Assembly (NCBI GenBank): GCA_021464245.1
Contig: JADCRB010000005.1
Coordinates: forward strand, 2,108,001-2,172,000
Origin: Carallia brachiata
Lineage: Eukaryota; Streptophyta; Magnoliopsida; Malpighiales; Rhizophoraceae
Length of the DNA stretch: 64,000 nucleotides
Direction of reading: 5' to 3'
Shown here: one piece after another, positions 1 through 12,290 of the stretch
Position numbering within the stretch: position 1 is the stretch's first letter
Layout of the letters: each line of letters begins with the position of its first letter
Translations under genes and position numbers: made by a program
The notes under the pieces: generated by a model
What the model was told of the DNA's origin: nothing
Databases searched by the model: none
The model's input: only the letters and a program-made list of their open reading frames with translations

Positions 1-1794
1 TATATTTTTTATGATTTAATAGTCTAAATATTTACGTGTTAATTTTATATTTATTATTATGTATTTATGTAATTTTTTCTTATATTAATATCTATTTCTC
101 TCTTGCAACGCGATGTGAAAAACACAAGTAGATAAACAAAAAGAAGACTGGTCCGTGGTTGTCCTAGCCATTGGGGACCATCCAATTCCGTAGGCCCTTA
201 AACATCCTAGTTAGCCTGGCAATGCAATGAAGGGACCTGCCAGACAGGTTCAGACGTTTTCACTGACCAACGATTAAAGCAGCAGCACCATCGTATAGCT
301 TTTCACTCTTTCAGGCAGGTTACGGAAAGTGATGTGGATTTTATCACTGATCGATATGTCAGCTGTAAGTATCGTGCTCATTGATTTTCGACGAAAAGAG
401 GAGGATAGAAAAAAAATATAATTATTATTATATATTTTTTATATATTTTTTATTTTTATATTATTTTAAATAATTTTATTTTCTTTCCACTTTTTTTTTT
501 ATAAATTACTATTTATTTTTTCTTACACTATACTTTCTTTCTCTTTATTTTTCTATCACTCTAAATAATTTTATTTTTTTTTTCACTTTTTTTCTCATAA
601 ATTACTATTTACTTTTTCTTTTATCATACTTTTATTCTTTTCACTTTTTTTAACATTCCGAATAAAATTTTTTTTTCCTCCTCATTTTTCCACCTTCAGG
701 GTCCGACTACACGAACTCATTCTTTGGGACACAAATAATTTATATAATATACAAAATATTTTATATTATATCTAAATTTTTTTTTATACAATATGCAAGA
801 TATTTTTCACGTTTTGTACTATTTTACTGTACATATGATATAAATTGTATAAAATATTGTTTATATGATATGAAATATTTTATATATAATATAAGCATTC
901 CATTTGAGTTCATGAGTTAAAAAAAAAAAGAAAAAAGAAAAGAATAGAGACAATAATATAGCTATATCAGAATAAAATTTTGCTGCTGCGACTAGGCGTA
1001 TGCTGGGAACATCAAAATTTGTTTAGTTCAAGTTTAGGATTGGATGTTTAGTTCTTACTGATATCTATGTAACCCATTTGCAAAAGTATTTTGACCATCA
1101 GTCTACATCAGATGTTAAATATGAGAGAATTTTTATTTTAATTTTTTTTAAGTAAGTGTAATTAATTTATAATTTTATATCATATAATAAATGCCGTTTA
1201 TTTAAATAAAAAAATTAAAAAATAATATTTGAATGATATTAGATTATTAATTAATTTTACTCACAAAAAAGAGAGTAAAATTAACAAACAACTTTAAGTT
1301 GGATCAAAATAATCATTAAATGACTGAATTTAAAAATAATAATTTATCCGGCGATAAATTGTCTAATCACTTTAGAATTACTTCAGGTACAACTATGTAG
1401 AATCAATTTATTAAAAGATCAACAGTTCAAACTAGTCAAAATAACTTATCTATTTTGCTTGTATGAATGCCAAGTGTGCTTAGATGACAATAATGTTTTT
1501 ACTCTCATATATGTGCTCATGAACTAGATTTGTCTTGTAAATTGTTCTTCATGATTAATTATAAAGAAACTTTTTTTTTGAATTAAGAAATCTTATATTT
1601 GAGCTCACTAAAAATAAAATTAATAGAGCCAGTTGTTTGATGTACCTCCCATGAACCTCTCAATAAAACGATAAAGAGAAAGAAATGACTGGTGATATAT
1701 ATTTAAATCTTTGAAGAAAATATTAGCTTTGGACCATGGACCATAAATATAAACCTCAATCTTCCAGAAATTGCAGTTCTTTTGAAAATCATAA
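1..1794. other. AT-rich intergenic DNA, no gene seen
   Basis: No coding potential is visible. Two repeat structures stand out. A tandem duplication of about 95 bp has copies starting near 468 and 563, both beginning AAATAATTTT and running through T-rich DNA. A loose inverted repeat at about 731-893 has arms rich in ATATTTTATATTATAT, probably an old MITE. Similar AT-rich arms recur near 49590-49740 and 55660-55800. Confidence 0.5.
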
Positions 1795-1809
1795 TTAGAT
1801 CCCTCTCAA

Positions 1810-1837
1810 CCCCCCCCCCCCCCCCCCCCCCCCCCCC
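1810..1837. repeat. poly-C tract of 28 C
   Basis: An uninterrupted run of C from 1810 to 1837, followed by TCAAAAAAAA. It forces an artificial poly-glycine ORF on the minus strand that should not be annotated as a gene. Long G/C homopolymers in an AT-rich plant genome often mark transposon ends or sequencing and assembly artefacts, so the true length is uncertain. Confidence 0.9.
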
Positions 1838-1865
1838 TCAAAAAAAAGAGAAGTTACATGTACGC

Positions 1866-1994
1866 AAGGAATTGGGCTTGTCCCAGATGCAAAGAATTGG
1901 ACTTGTCCTAGATGCAATTGTACACACTGTATTATTATAATTTTTTGTTGTTCTAGATGCAATTGTACACATTGTATTATTATAATTTTTCGTT
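1866..1994. repeat. Nested short tandem duplications (25 bp and 45 bp units)
   Basis: Two 25-bp copies (1866-1890 and 1891-1915) share the pattern AAGAATTGGRCTTGTCCYAGATGC with three differences. They run into two 45-bp copies (1908-1952 and 1953 to about 1994) starting CTAGATGCAATTGTACACA. Both units contain AGATGCAA, so one duplication probably seeded the other by slippage. Confidence 0.85.
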
Positions 1995-3973
1995 GCACAT
2001 TCCTAATTTTTCAGTATTTGATAGAATTAATGATAAAAGATAATAAATATGCATCTAATAGTTTGATAGTTTAACGTGAATATGGATTTGAACACGTTAA
2101 CTTCTTTGTATGATGGTTTATTGAGTTTGGAACTTTCAAGCGACCAACCTGCTGCAACTTAAGCTAAAGTAGAGAGAAAGTTACTTATTTCTTCTATCCC
2201 AACATTCCGACTTTTTTTTTTTTTTTTGGTAAGATTAACCGAAGTGGCTGGTGAGCCATCGGCATCACCGGCATAGGTTGGCATGGCACATGATTTCTCA
2301 TCAGCAACTAGTGTAAAACTATTCGATACATATACGTGTATGGTGGATGTGTGTATATCACTGAAAAGCTGCCTTCATTGTTGTAATGTTAATGTTAGAT
2401 ATAGTACCATTGTGGCATTGGGACCATTACTGAGTATAAAAGGACCATAATGAGGTCAATATGGAAATGTAGGTTACTTATAAAAGGATGATGTCTAGCG
2501 TGGGTCTGGTTTTGAAATAGTTGAAATACAGTAATCGCAGGCTGCACCTATGCAACTAATTAACATGGATATGTAGAGCACCAAACAGCTGGTGGGACTT
2601 TAAAGAAAGGGATTTTTAAATAAAAAAAAAAAAATTAGTGGCTGCATTTGCATCCACGTACAAATCAAAGCTTCTGAATTCAGTCAATGAAAACCTTCAA
2701 CCAACTAACATGGATGGATTTAATGTAGGTGGTCCATAAAAATTGGATTCTAATGATGGGAAACCTTACTTTATGTATCTCCATCCTAAACACTTTTTCA
2801 AGCTTAAGTAACTTCCTCGTGGACAATACAATTGCAAATAGGTATTTTATGATGATGAATTTCTCTCAGCCTTTTACTTGAAAAATGAAATGTACTTAGG
2901 AAAATTCAAATCTCTAAGTGCACGATTAATTTATACAATCTTAGTTCGTCTTTACTACTAAACTAATTATGATGATTTATGAGCAACTACCTTTCATTCA
3001 AAAACTTTTCAAACCTACACATTTTTTAGGTTTTAAATTTCAATCTATATGAGAAATGAGAGGGCTACACTTCATATAGCTCTTAACCCTACGAGGCCTC
3101 TAATAAACCAAAAAAATTTATCAAATAACATCGTTATGTCGTGGCCTTTAGTGAGCTTATACGTCTTAGAACTATTTGGAGAATTGAACTTAGGCTATGT
3201 TGTGCAATTGAAGACAAATAGTGCAGTTTTATAATTTTTAAGCAGGCTTAATTAAAATTAAGTACACATGGCAATTGGTGGGGAGGGACATGAGTAAGTG
3301 TCATGCAAATCATTTACATGAGCACAAATCAAACTAGCTAGATCAAGTTTCATGACAACCTTTATAAGGAATATTAATTTAATGCCGCCAGATCAAGTTC
3401 TATTTTGTATCAATTGCTTAAATGATTGCATTCTTGGAACGATTCATATATGATTGGTGAGGTATAATATTGTTGGTGGTCGACAAACTTTTTGAACTTT
3501 GCCACTTTGTGTCAAGTAGCTTTCTCTTGTTCCCATTATATATTACACCGCAGGCCATTGGGCACATGGGTTAAACATGCCATGTCTCTCTCTTTTTCTT
3601 GTCCAAAAGGAGGTTCAGCACATATCGAGAGTAGCCTTATACTTTTATAAATTTTATATTCTCCTTTTAAGATTAGATTTCGAGACCTCGAAATATAGAA
3701 ATGTAATTTCTTAACTATTGGGTTTCCGCCGAATTATTGTCTCATGTGGTCACAAACACAATGTATCCATGTAGATTTATATAACAATCTTTTTAAACTC
3801 CCATTTTTCACTTTGGGTGACCCATATATGGAGTAGGACATTGCCAGTACGATCAAGGGAGACAAGCCTTGTCTGCGAGAATATAGGGGGCTTTGTTTAA
3901 ACGGCAAAATCAGAAAGAGCCGCTAGAGAAACGTTCGAGTAGGCTCACTGACATATACAAACTTTGAAAGTCG
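1995..3973. other. Intergenic DNA, no gene seen
   Basis: No conserved coding region. A short stretch at about 3650-3725 reads on the minus strand like a degenerate tRNA-derived SINE head (CCAATAGTTAAGAAATT, then GAGGTCTCGAAATC) and may be an old copy of the SINE at 15527-15691. Otherwise AT-rich unique-looking sequence. Confidence 0.4.
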
Positions 3974-4069
3974 CCCTTACCATCCCAATAGTGTTGGTTA
4001 ACATAGAAAAATGAGTGCATTCCCTTACAATCCCAATAGTGTTGGTGAACATAGAAAAATGAGTGCATT
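3974..4069. repeat. 48-bp tandem duplication
   Basis: Two adjacent 48-bp copies (3974-4021 and 4022-4069) both begin CCCTTAC and carry ATCCCAATAGTGTTGG and ATAGAAAAATGAGTGCATT. They differ at only about two positions, so the duplication is recent. Confidence 0.9.
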
Positions 4070-4402
4070 CATCAGTAGTAAAAATCTCCCTCTCTCCTCC
4101 TCTCCCCCCCCCCCCCAAAACAAAAAAAAACCAAGAGGTAAAAAATAAAAAATAATTTCTCCAAAACTTTACTGTTCTGAATTGGAATAATTATTTTTTA
4201 AGCTATGCTGGAAAAGTTAATTTGGTATAATACATTTAAGTTAACCTACAGTATCATCTAATTGTTATCCTAAAAAGAAAGAAAAAGGAAAGTCACTGTT
4301 ACATTGACAGATCAAGTGTTATTTTTGAGTTTACTTTTGTTTTTTTAGCAAGATAGAAAATTTGTTGCCAGTTAATTGAGAAGATACGCAAGAATTAAGT
4401 TA

Positions 4403-5017
4403 AGGCCTCTTTATTTACTGCTCCCTTCTTGCTTATTTGAAATTACTACATAGATATCACAATATAGGTAGGATACGCCACTATCATATAATCCATTTAG
4501 AAGCACTCGACAACATAGAATAGTCATGTAGAATAGTGTGTTAAAATGACTTTATTGTCCTTATAGAGTAATTAATTTATTTTTATTATTTATTTTAAGT
4601 ATTTTTATCAAAAATAACTAAAACTTAATGTCAAATTTGTTTATTTTACTTGCCAGTAATTCTATAATCTTTATGAATCTTTTAAATTCTTGTTAATCAT
4701 AAAGAATACTTATTAAATAAATTTTTAATGACTATCTAAATATGTCTAAATTAAATAAATTAACTAAGCATCAAAATTGGGAGGTAGAGAGGAAGAGAGA
4801 GAGAAAGAGAGGTGATAGTAGTGGTCAGAATAGTGATATGAGTAAAGATGGTAGAAGAGTTTTGGCTTAATTTTAAAAAATAAATTCAGCCTACGTCACA
4901 GTATAGTCTAGCCTTATAGGAATATATGGAATAGCACTAGCATATTAACTTAGTCAAATGATAAAACTAACTTATTTCATACTATTTTACGTTATATCAT
5001 GCACTAAATATAACCTT
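4403..5017. mobile_element. Possible PIF/Harbinger-like MITE
   Basis: The segment is bounded by TTA on both sides (4400-4402 and 5018-5020), the target-site duplication typical of PIF/Harbinger elements. Its ends, AGGCCTCTTTATTTACTG on the left and the complement AAGGTTATATTTAGTG on the right, are imperfect inverted repeats that align only with a gap. It has no transposase. A 3-bp duplication is weak alone, so the call rests on the combination with the ends and with better copies elsewhere in the window. Confidence 0.4.
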
Positions 5018-5020
5018 TTA

Positions 5021-6434
5021 GACTATAATTGGGCCGTAGTCACCCATGCACCCATGCTACGCTATACCATTTGGGTGCTAAATGCAGATTGATCAGTAGA
5101 GTGCCTTCATATGTTATAGTTGTTGCGGGATGGGAAATGAGGATTACTATATATATTGACGGTAAAAGCTGGCGGATGGGATCTATGGACGGATTCAGTC
5201 GTGACTGGCGCCATGTTACCGTCAACATAACGAGCAAAACATTGTTACGGATTTTTGTTCAACCGGATGCACATTTTATTCCTCTTGTTGTACATTTAAT
5301 TGTACATATAATGAATTCCTAGGAGAAACTCGAAATTTATTAAAAGAAAATTTTTTTAATCAACTAGCATTATACAGACCTTGACATAACATCGGTAGCA
5401 TATGACTTTGACCTAATTTTTTTTCCTTGATAAAAAAAAAAAATGAAAATAATACCTCATAATTTCGTCAAAAAGTATTATGACTCTAAATTTAAGAAAG
5501 CGCTAAGCAACAATCATTTAAATATCACGTTCATATGGTTGTACAAATATGCTAATATAAGTGCAAGTCAGAGGTCATCAAAATTATTGTTGATCTTAAC
5601 GAACTGTAATTTTTTTTGGTGTTTACACCAACTCATCCATTTTAACGGATCTTTGACATTGTGTTCTGGAAAATCGTTCATCAGCTAAATGACGATTAGC
5701 ATTGACTCGTGTACCTATTAAGGATTTAATTTCGACCCTTCAACATAAAATTTTTAGGAGTTTCCAGATTGACCCAATTGCTTCGTGGCTGTACTAGTCC
5801 AACAATAGAGAGGCTAATAATATTTTTTTTTTAATGACTGAATGGTTAAAGAAATTAAAAAAAAAACTAAAACAGATTAAGAAAATAAATCAGCATTGAC
5901 TGTGAAAAGTTTTTAGAAATATCTACAAAAATCAAATTAAATATTATGTGTAAAATAATTAAACCAAAATCTTTACTAATAAGTTCCAAATATGGTTCAA
6001 AAATAGTCAAATTGCAAAGAGGGAATACGCTTATGTACTCACGTTAAACACAGTCTTTTAAACAAGCGTATTTTATATTATATGAATAATATTATATGAA
6101 TAGTCAAATTGGAAGGGCCACCATTGTCTTTTACGGGTTGAATGATAAAGAGCACGACGAGTGGAGCCGGGGCCAAAGGCAGTGTAAAATAAAAAATAAA
6201 ATAAAATAACAATAACCGTGAAAAAACATGACACAAAGATTGCAGACAAATCCCCGCAAACCGGGTGAATTTCCCAATTTTTAAAAAATCCCAAAAACAA
6301 AGAAAACAGATAAATGCACCAGAGATTAAACAAATTTATATTATATACAAAATATTTTATATTACTAGGAGGACAACATTTTAATAATATACACAAAATT
6401 TGTAATAAAATCTATTATTTTATTATAAATATTT
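5021..6434. other. Intergenic DNA, no gene seen
   Basis: Short ORFs of up to about 107 codons exist but show no recognisable domain or codon pattern. The sequence is AT-rich with A and T runs. No repeat with clear boundaries was found. Confidence 0.45.
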
Positions 6435-7034
6435 GGGTTAAATGCATAAAATCTCTTTGTGGTTTAGTTATTTTTTTATTTTATCTCTTCGTAGTTTTTA
6501 TTAAGGTATTTAATTTCCTTATAATTTTTAATTTTTACAATTTATTTTTATTAAGGTATTTAACTTCCTTATAATTTTTAATTTTTGCAATTTACCTCCG
6601 TGGCTAAGATTTTGTTAAATCTATTAACATAAATTAACTACAATTACGTTATTTTATAATTATTAACTATTATTTTTTATCATAATTATAAAAATATATA
6701 ATATATTTCTCAAATTGATCTTCAGTATATACTTGAGTTACATTTCACATTATATCTTTTTCAATCTTTGTATTTTTAATGCACTGTGTATGTTGTTGTA
6801 GACATATTTATGACAGTATTTATGTTCAATTTTTACGTAAAGATATGATGAGGTTCTTGTAATTATAAGATAACGTAATTTTAACTAATTTCTGTTAATA
6901 AATTTAATAAATTGTTGTCGAGGGATTAATTACAATAATTAAAAATTACAAGGGGGCTTAATACCTAAATTAAAATTATAAGGGAGTAAAACATAAAACA
7001 CTCAAATTATAAGGAGGTTAAATGCATTCAACTC
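6435..7034. mobile_element. Mutator-like MITE, 600 bp, 9-bp target duplication
   Basis: Long inverted terminal regions flank an AT-rich core. The left end starts GGGTTAAATGCATAAAATC; the right end, read on the other strand, starts GAGTTGAATGCATTTAACC. Both arms continue with CCTTATAATTTTTAATTTT-type sequence and TTAAATCTATTAACA motifs. The flanks are TAAATATTT (6426-6434) and TAAATATCT (7035-7043), a 9-bp duplication with one mismatch, the length made by Mutator-like transposases. It encodes nothing, so it would have depended on a transposase elsewhere. A truncated relative lies at 10660-11062. Confidence 0.75.
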
Positions 7035-7517
7035 TAAATATCTTGTATATATTATAAAAAATGTTATTTGGTGTAGTATAAAATAATGCACAATTTATAA
7101 TGCACACGTAGTATAAAATTGTAATAAAAAATTGCATTAAAATTATTGCGTTGCTCCTTTTTCTCTTAGCCAGCCCACCACCCCCATGTAGAATTCTCAC
7201 TCGTTACATTTGTTCCTTAAAGCTTGACCTTATTTAGTTATCTCCCACACCATGAATAGAATTACAACTCAGCTGCCAGTTCCCATTTGAAAGGAATTTG
7301 CATGCTATGCCTCACAGTACACACGCAATGACGGTATTTTTTCGATGTCCGAAATGCACTTTTTTTTTTTTTTTCTTAATTCAAAACAGTCACAATTAGA
7401 AAGAGAGCAAGACCCACTAAGCCACCAACCAAATTCAGTGGACTAAAGGTCACCTATACAGATCAGATAGATGTACTAGCACAAAATCAGAGCCCATCCA
7501 TTCCATTCCACATAGTC

Positions 7518-8459
7518 ATGGAACCAGAAAAAAATGAGATCAATAGGCTAATTTTCTCCATCCAACCTGTAGAAAAAGAGCAAGAACATACTCAAGCACT
7601 TCAAACTCTAGCTCATCATGATCATCAACCAAGCTCATCCTCATCAAACCCCACCACCACCACCAAGAAGAAGCCACCTGCCAAGCGCACATCCACCAAG
7701 GATCGCCACACAAAAGTTGACGGCCGTGGTCGTCGGATACGCATGCCCGCCGCCTGCGCTGCTAGGGTGTTTCAGCTCACTCGTGAGCTTGGCCACAAAT
7801 CTGATGGCCAAACCATTGAGTGGCTGTTACAGCAAGCCGAACCCTCCGTCATTGCGGCCACGGGCACTGGCACCATTCCCGCCAATTTCACTTCCCTTAA
7901 CCTCTCCCTCCGTAACTCCTCCGGCTCCACCATCTCCGCCTCTCACCACCACCACCACCTTACTTACTTTAATCCAAACTACATAACTGAAGAACCCTCT
8001 GCGTCCCAGCAGCAGCATCACCCAAGTATTTTATTTCCTTCTGAAGATTCTTCTCTAAGCTTATTAAACTCGAGTAACGCAAAGCTTAGAGCGCCCGCCC
8101 AGCATGAATTTTTATCTCAAGGCCATCATCAAATGGCCGCCGGGAGTTATTTGCTGCAATCGACCAGTTCGGGGCCGATTCCAGCAAGTCATGGCCCCAT
8201 CCCGGCGACGTTTTGGATGGTGACCAATCCCAGTAGTAATCAAGTATTTAGTGGAGACCACTTAGCGACATTTCCGTCTTTCAGTACTGGGGGAACTAAC
8301 GGGTATAGGGGTGTGACTGATAGTCACTTGGGTGTGCTGGCTGCGCTTAACGAGTACAGGCCAATTATGCACGGCGGCAGCCGGGGCAGCTCATTGTCTC
8401 CAGCAAGTACACAGCACGGAGGAGAGGTTGCGCGGGACACAATTTCTCACCATTCCTAG
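7518..8459 (+). CDS. TCP15: Class I TCP transcription factor, TCP15/TCP14-like
   Basis: Single-exon gene for a 313-residue nuclear DNA-binding protein. The TCP domain spans about residues 55-109: a class I basic region ([17 protein letters not shown]) with the short class I spacing, then helix-loop-helix [27 protein letters not shown]. It is followed by the conserved [17 protein letters not shown] extension seen in the TCP8/14/15/22/23 group. The C-terminal half is low-complexity (Ser, His, Gln), as is usual. Family knowledge: these proteins bind GTGGGNCC-type sites and control cell proliferation, leaf and internode growth, and gibberellin and cytokinin responses. The length is close to Arabidopsis TCP15 (about 325) and well below TCP14 (about 490). 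TCP14 cannot be excluded by sequence alone; the symbol rests partly on the neighbouring genes. ATG at 7518 is the first in frame and gives the MEPEKNE N-terminus. Confidence 0.9.
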   Translation: MEPEKNEINRLIFSIQPVEKEQEHTQALQTLAHHDHQPSSSSSNPTTTTKKKPPAKRTSTKDRHTKVDGRGRRIRMPAACAARVFQLTRELGHKSDGQTIEWLLQQAEPSVIAATGTGTIPANFTSLNLSLRNSSGSTISASHHHHHLTYFNPNYITEEPSASQQQHHPSILFPSEDSSLSLLNSSNAKLRAPAQHEFLSQGHHQMAAGSYLLQSTSSGPIPASHGPIPATFWMVTNPSSNQVFSGDHLATFPSFSTGGTNGYRGVTDSHLGVLAALNEYRPIMHGGSRGSSLSPASTQHGGEVARDTISHHS

Positions 8460-8528
8460 ATCAAAATTCAAGTATATGGCAAGCCCCATGTTTTGAGTTT
8501 TGCTTACTACATATTATTCAAGTATATG

Positions 8529-8546
8529 ATATATATATATATATAG

Positions 8547-8574
<28 letters not shown>
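8529..8574. repeat. (AT)n microsatellite in the TCP 3' region
   Basis: Nearly pure alternating AT starting about 70 bp after the TCP stop codon, interrupted once by AGAT. It probably lies in the 3' UTR or just beyond it and is expected to be length-polymorphic. Confidence 0.9.
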
Positions 8575-8577
<3 letters not shown>

Positions 8578-9239
8578 CATTTTGCAACACAAGCCCCAAG
8601 TTTGATTGCGTTTTTAAGCTCAGTGCAGTGATATCATTTTACTGTGAGACTAATAAGTAGATCCAGGGTTTTGTTGGTGGAAGTATCAAGAGGAGGATTC
8701 TCATTGGCTTTCTTCTAAGGCTAAGGCTAATGCTACTGCCATGCTATTACTTTGCCATGCAATATTTTCACTGATCTCACTAAGTTTAACCATTTTTTGG
8801 TTGCGCAGTTTCTGCGCTATACGATTTCCCAGATAATTTATTTATACAAATTATAAGAATATAACCAATCTTTAATTTAATATAACTATATTAATAAAAT
8901 ATAAAATAATAAAAATAAATATGTCTTATCATTTTGTTATTACACAATTACACAAAATAGCAATATGGTAGTTGGCAAGTTTGTCCTCTCCGTACGCCCT
9001 CTCTCTCTCTCTCAAAACCTCTTAGCTTCTTATCCAAAAATCAGGCCTTTGTTGGTAGGTGGCAGTAACCAGTCATTTCCGTTGGCCAACCATGGAAACC
9101 TCCTCCTCCATATCCTTTTCCCCTTTTGCGTTTTCAATCTTTCCTTCATATTCTCTCCATTTTCTTACCCCATCAAACCCCCAAACGAAAAATTTGGGGC
9201 TGGTTGGTTTGTTATTGGTCAATTTGGGCCTTAATAATG

Positions 9240-9640
9240 TCACCTAAAGCCTCTCAAGTTCCAAATTTGCGTTTTTCGGTATTTTCCGCATTGGTTTTCT
9301 ATCTCTGTCGCTGGCGCCATTGTCGTCTTCGCCGATGCATCCGCTACCGGAACAGCCGTACTGGTTGCTAGCCTCCTTGTCTTCGAAGCTACCGTCACCC
9401 CTGGAGCTACAGTATTGGCCACCAGCACGATGGCAGAGGCCCACATTCCTGGACCTTGGCCTGGCGCCGCCGAAGCTGTCCCTTGTGCTGCACTCTCTGA
9501 TGGCACAGTCGCCAACGCCGCCTGAGTCTGCTTTGTTGTCGATCATGTCTTTGGCACCACAGACAAGGTTACCAGCGATGGCGCCACCACCCTCCACTGC
9601 TGAAACTATTAGAAATGGCCTATGTTGGACTTTTGTTGTT
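9240..9640. other. GC-rich island of unknown nature
   Basis: This stretch is markedly richer in G and C than its surroundings and is open in several frames on both strands (for example 9320-9673 + and 9244-9597 -), as expected for GC-rich DNA lacking stops. One plus-strand reading after about 9300 gives an Ala/Val/Thr/Pro-rich peptide ending at about 9527. I recognise no domain in any frame and no start with convincing context. It could be a captured gene fragment, a decayed exon or a non-coding transcript. It begins about 0.8 kb after the TCP gene and is preceded by a (CT)n run at about 8999-9013. Confidence 0.3.
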
Positions 9641-10659
9641 TTGTTATGTCTTTATAATTTTTTATGTTCGTAATTTAGTCATTTTGGAAGTCGTTGTCGA
9701 AAGTATTAGTACGATTCTTGTCATTAATCCACCGTGGTGTGGTTGGTATCGCTGAATGCTGTTTTCTCAAACTGAATGAAGTTTAGTTAATACTTGAGGA
9801 TTAAGTAGATTTAATTGCAGTCTGGTAACTAATCATGTTTTGTATCCTATTTGGTAATAGTCAGTTTGACCATATAATGTATAAGTTAATTGTACTAATT
9901 TTTTTCTTACTTTAAGTAAGTATTTCTGACGCTCACTCGTCAGCTTCATATACAAATTTACCGCATATTAATACAATAATTTTAAATTCGGTTAAAAAAA
10001 AGTATTAATATAATTATACTAAATTGACGATTGATTATCGTTGTATGTTTGTTATGGAGAAATTGTATGAAAAAAATCCTACCACACAGAAATTTTTCTT
10101 TTTTTTTTTTTCCTTATTGGCGGAGGTCCGCCGTTCATTAACATAACATAAATGTTTTGTGCAGGGGCAATCATTTACACTCAAATATTTACTTCCCACA
10201 GCACATATCAAATAAATATATAAATAATACATAAAATTCTTTGCACAAAGCGCCGCCGCCCAACAAAGGAGGAAATTTATTCACTTACTATATATGAAAG
10301 TAAATCCTAGATTGTTATATGTTAAAATAACCAAAAAAAAGAAAAAACAGAGAAAGGGGTTAGATGGGACGCTGCTTGCCGATCGCCCTTGGTCATCGAT
10401 TTATAGTTGTAAGTCCAATGGGCGAAACGGTAAGGTCCATCAACTGAGCAAAGTGAACTGCCCCGGGCTTAATAAGGCAACGCAAAAATCTCATACGCTG
10501 ACCTCTTATTGCCTCGATGGCTTGGCATTGACCATGCTTGGGGTCAAGAGTTCGAGGTGTTGGTAACACCAACAACAACCACCACCATAGATGTACCCAA
10601 AAAAAAAAAAATTCAAAAAAAATATTTAGGGTTTAGATAAAGAAAATAATTTAGACTGT
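9641..10659. other. Intergenic DNA with a possible short SINE-like segment
   Basis: No gene. At about 10440-10600 the sequence is less AT-rich and contains GGTCAAGAGTTCGAGGTG (a loose RNA polymerase III B-box-like motif) followed by ACACCAACAACAACC, reminiscent of short retroelement tails, but the boundaries and A box are unclear. Confidence 0.3.
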
Positions 10660-11062
10660 AGTATAGTTATTTTGTATATTACTTCCCTGTGATTTAAATT
10701 TAAATATTAAACTTCTTTGTAATTTTTAATTTTTATAATTTACTCTTATAGTCAAGATGCTGTTAAATCTAATAATAACAATTGGTCAAAATTACATTAG
10801 TTTGTAATTATTTTTTTTTTTGTCAAATTTATAAAAATATATTATATATCTCTTAAATTGAATTTTAATGTATATTTTAGTTGCATTCTACATTATATAT
10901 TTTATAGACTTTGTTGTTTTCAGTATACTACATATATTGATAGAGAGGTGTTTGAGATTGTATCTATAGTCAACTTTTATGTAAAGATATAATGAAATTC
11001 CTATAATCATAAAACGATATAATTTTAGCTAATTTTTATTAGTAGATTTAACAAATTATCAC
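10660..11062. mobile_element. Truncated copy of the 6435-7034 MITE family
   Basis: The stretch aligns in the same orientation with the core and arms of the element at 6435-7034. Shared landmarks include CTTTGTAATTTTTAATTTTTA, a GTTAAATCTA motif, TTATAAAAATATA, and TTTTATGTAAAGATATAATGA (the other copy has TTTTACGTAAAGATATGATGA). Homology stops near 11060 at ACAAATTATCACC, so the right terminal region is missing. The two copies are diverged, implying independent old insertions rather than a recent tandem duplication. Confidence 0.7.
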
Positions 11063-11729
11063 CTAGTTATTTTATGTTTGTTTTCTTGTTTCTGTTGTGA
11101 TTTGTTTCTTTCCCATAATTACATCAGTTTGTAATTTCATTTAGTAATTGACAAAGTGACAGTTAAGTTTCGCACATCAATTTATTTGTAAGAGATTAAT
11201 ATGAAACATATAGTATGTGGATTGGGTGATTTCTTTTTGTAAGAAAATTAAATCATATATTTTGCGCCGTACACATCCAAAGAAGCTACGTTTGAACTTT
11301 GTTAGCAAGAGCAGCTGTTCAACAGAGTCTCCTTTCCGTAGGCTATATGTATTTGTGTTACACATGCATTAGATGGCCCATGTCCACTCAAGCCTCTAGA
11401 TTTTTCAAAGTTCTCCTAATAAAGTTAGCTTGCTAGTTGACTACAAAAACTGCAGGATTGTCGCCTCTAATACCCGATTCGGGAAGATAATATATGTACT
11501 GATTATCTCGCTAAATTGAATGCTTCATCTCTGTACCAGTATGTAATTTCGGAAAAATTCTTCTCCAAATATGCAAAAAATTCTCACTAGTAATATGATA
11601 AGTGTAGCTATCTTTTTATGGCAGCTAGTTTTCGTTTCTTTCTCTAAATTTGTATTTTGTTCTTCCTTCATTCACAAAAAAAGAAAAAAAAGTAGAGTTG
11701 CAGGAGAGCTGATATATTTATTAAAAGTT

Positions 11730-12290
11730 CTGTAATTCGACTCTATAAGAACTCGGCTCGAACTCATTCATTTAATTAAATAAGTGATATACGAGCCTAA
11801 ATTTAACTTGTTAAATATGTGCTAAACCTGCGCAAAAGCATGCTCGACTTGATTAAACTCGTAAATAGTTCATTTAAAAATTCATTTTTGTGATAATTAA
11901 AAAAAACTCATTTATTATGTTATAAAAGTAATTTCATTAGACTCATTTTAAAAATTATATGTTATATATATTTACATTTATACATTTACATTAAATATTT
12001 ATTTTTATTTTGTTAGTTTATTTGAATAAATTCGCTTCTTGTCTATTTATTTTATGTATAATAATAATTTTTTTAGTTTTAATTATTTTTTTAATATTAT
12101 AAAATTCAATGATACAGTTCGTTAAAAATGCGAAAACTCAACTAGATAATAGCAGACTCGGCTCGAGTTCAGCTCGTTACCAAATGATATTAATACCGAA
12201 GCTTAATTTTAATCTCGTTTAATAAATGAACCGACATTTGAGTCTAATAAATCTCAATTCAGTTTAGTTCGTTTGCACCTTTACCTTTAA
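11730..12290. mobile_element. Probable degenerate long-TIR DNA element
   Basis: Both ends carry related GC-richer motifs in inverted or repeated form: AACTCGGCTCGAACTCATT near 11750, and ACTCGGCTCGAGTTC plus AATAAATGAACCG and AGTTCGTTTGCACC near 12150-12280, around an AT-rich core. The GGTGCAAACGAAC terminus resembles the GGGGTGTAAACGAACC-type ends seen at 36875-37457. I could not find a matching target duplication. Confidence 0.45.

Noticed and set aside
1795..1998. Minus-strand ORF with a poly-Gly run
   Set aside because: Created by the 28-C homopolymer and short tandem repeats.
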